From assembly GCA_030642425.1 (NCBI GenBank), contig DAOWNU010000105.1, forward strand, positions 1-6,749: a stretch of DNA of 6,749 nt. The letters are read 5' to 3'. The notes under the pieces are model-generated. The model was not told the DNA's origin. It did not search any database and saw only the letters and a program-made list of their open reading frames with translations. The stretch comes from a bacterium (lineage in GTDB: Bacteria; UBP14; UBA6098). Each line of letters opens with the position of its first letter. Positions within the stretch are counted from its first letter, which is position 1. The position numbers and the translations under genes are program-made. This document shows, piece by piece, positions 5,793-6,749 of this stretch.

Positions 5793-5807
5793 TTACGGGG
5801 GAGGGAA
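5775..5807. repeat. Strong G/C-strand-biased hairpin just before the exported-protein gene
   Basis: TTCCCTCCCCTGTA (5775-5788) pairs with TACGGGGGAGGGAA (5794-5807), 14 pairs including one G-T wobble, around a 5-base TTGTT loop. The right arm contains GGGAGGG, the only Shine-Dalgarno-like run ahead of ATG 5820 (14 bases away, long). In a transcript starting upstream of 5775 the ribosome site would be hidden in the stem. With the 5765-5792 promoter only the right arm is transcribed. Together with 5486-5774, this fills the 334-bp spacer; I see no gene in it. Confidence 0.7.
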
Positions 5808-5819
5808 AACGAAAAAACC

Positions 5820-6749
5820 ATGAAACGCAATTTGCAAATCTTAATTTTCTTATTAACCGCAATTGGTCTCTTCGCCGAAAGACCGGTAATCGAACTGCTA
5901 CAACCGCAATCTCTAACACCAACAGAATATGGCCCAATAGAATATGTTGATGATTCTCATTATGTGGCGATCAGGAAATGGGACTCGTGCAATTGCACGT
6001 CAGATATTTTTCAAACTATACAGCTTTACATCCACGATTCTGATGGCATTGACTGGTCAACTTTAGACATAAAGGTATTAGCTTTCGGTGGTGCGATTAA
6101 TACCATATGGTGGTCGTCCCCCCCCTTCTATTATTTCCTGCCGGGAAGTCTCGATTTTTCGGTCGATTCCGTCGCCGTTGCAGAATTAACCTGGGCAACG
6201 CAGCAAGATTATTCACTCGAGATAGATTCCATTTCAGACACTTTAGGAATCGCAACTATAACGCCTCTTGGCAGGGGAACGAGGCCGGAATTTTTCTGTC
6301 ACGATAGCTGCAATTACGGGTCTTATTACTTTGGTCCTTGTTGCCTGAACGTAGGCGATATTAATTCTCCCGGTTTCGGCCATACAGCAGCGCCCTTATG
6401 GGAGTTTCCAACGCATATTTCTGTAGGGGTTTTGGATTTAGCGGGTGATGGGAATATCGCAGGTTATTACTTCTGTGTCGATTATAGCGGGCCGTCAGCA
6501 TCGCATCCCCGGCCTGCGAACGGCGCAACAGTCGATACACTTCATCCGATTATCGGAATCACAATACTCGACACAATATGGGTTCGCCATACCGCCTACC
6601 CAAATCCAATGGATCCATATTTCCCGCACTGTCCATGTTACGACACGCTTTGCACAGATAGCACGGGGGCATTGCTCGAATTCCCATATTGCGGAACGAA
6701 ATATATAGAGTGGAACACCATCGACACCAACTCGATACGTTTTTCAGTA
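5820..6749 (+). CDS. Exported cysteine-rich beta-sandwich-type protein, C-terminus beyond the window
   Basis: ATG 5820 opens a frame with no stop for 310 codons up to the right edge, so the gene is incomplete. Lys2-Arg3 and a hydrophobic core (about 5-18) ending LFA before Glu20 make a clear Sec signal peptide. The mature part is rich in Asp, Ser, Thr, Tyr and Trp, and has 11 cysteines, partly as near pairs (57/59, 160/164, 174/175, 271/273/278), suggesting disulfides outside the cytoplasm. SDIFQTIQLYIHDSDGIDW (61-79) followed by TLDIKVLAF resembles the D-x-D-G-I-D strand module I associate with surface and secreted proteins of FCB and candidate phyla. LDLAGDGNIAGYYF (205-218) is a similar Asp/Gly stretch, and a further strand (IRFSV) begins at the edge. 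I cannot name a family or an activity. Codon use is more AT-rich than the central genes. A run of eight C at 6118-6125 lies inside the frame. Confidence 0.83.
   Translation, partial: MKRNLQILIFLLTAIGLFAERPVIELLQPQSLTPTEYGPIEYVDDSHYVAIRKWDSCNCTSDIFQTIQLYIHDSDGIDWSTLDIKVLAFGGAINTIWWSSPPFYYFLPGSLDFSVDSVAVAELTWATQQDYSLEIDSISDTLGIATITPLGRGTRPEFFCHDSCNYGSYYFGPCCLNVGDINSPGFGHTAAPLWEFPTHISVGVLDLAGDGNIAGYYFCVDYSGPSASHPRPANGATVDTLHPIIGITILDTIWVRHTAYPNPMDPYFPHCPCYDTLCTDSTGALLEFPYCGTKYIEWNTIDTNSIRFSV

Noticed and set aside
5518..5950. Open frames on both strands in the 5486-5819 spacer
   Set aside because: They consist of translated palindromic repeats and overlap the start of the exported-protein gene at 5820 in other frames.
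6107..6307. 66-codon frame inside the right-edge gene
   Set aside because: It is a shifted frame of the 5820-6749 gene, whose own frame is open throughout and starts with a signal peptide.

Overview
The window carries four complete protein genes on the + strand, flanked by two partial genes for exported proteins, one at each edge. The base composition is mixed: coding parts are moderately GC-rich, while the spacers are AT-rich with GC-rich palindromes inserted. A single-chain (alpha2) glycyl-tRNA synthetase, exported proteins with Asp/Gly-rich extracellular modules, an RsbW-type ATPase fused to an acetyltransferase, and spacers full of repeats together suggest an uncultivated Gram-negative bacterium of the FCB/candidate-phylum kind (Zixibacteria, WOR-3 or Cloacimonadota-like). 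That placement is inference and weak; no rRNA or other phylogenetic marker apart from GlyRS is present.

Layout. 1-237 (-): N-terminus of an exported protein that runs off the left edge and begins a choice-of-anchor/cleaved-adhesin type module. 238-534: divergent spacer with candidate promoters both ways. 535-2022 (+): three-part protein with an RsbW-like ATPase, a GNAT acetyltransferase and a C-terminal region resembling a second, degenerate GNAT half. 2023-2353: spacer holding an AT-rich tandem repeat, two GC-rich hairpins and an AT-rich arm that partly mirrors the tandem repeat, so it looks like a compact composite repeat element. 2354-3667 (+): M20 (M20D-like) amidohydrolase/peptidase with all five metal ligands. 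3773-5125 (+): glycine--tRNA ligase. 5201-5485 (+): small two-helix membrane protein with a coiled-coil tail. 5486-5819: second repeat-rich spacer with three kinds of palindrome. 5820-6749 (+): signal-peptide-bearing, cysteine-rich exported protein that runs off the right edge.

How the genes fit together. GlyRS is housekeeping and the M20 enzyme is a cytosolic amide hydrolase. The ATPase-GNAT protein looks like a signalling/modification protein, but no sigma factor or anti-anti-sigma partner lies next to it. Gaps of 75-334 bp and candidate promoters before several genes suggest mostly separate transcription units, with glyQS and the small membrane gene possibly co-transcribed. No CRISPR array, transposase, tRNA, rRNA or obvious defence system is present. 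The least ordinary items are the ATPase-GNAT-GNAT-like fusion and a near-identical GC-rich hairpin that appears in both large spacers in opposite orientations.
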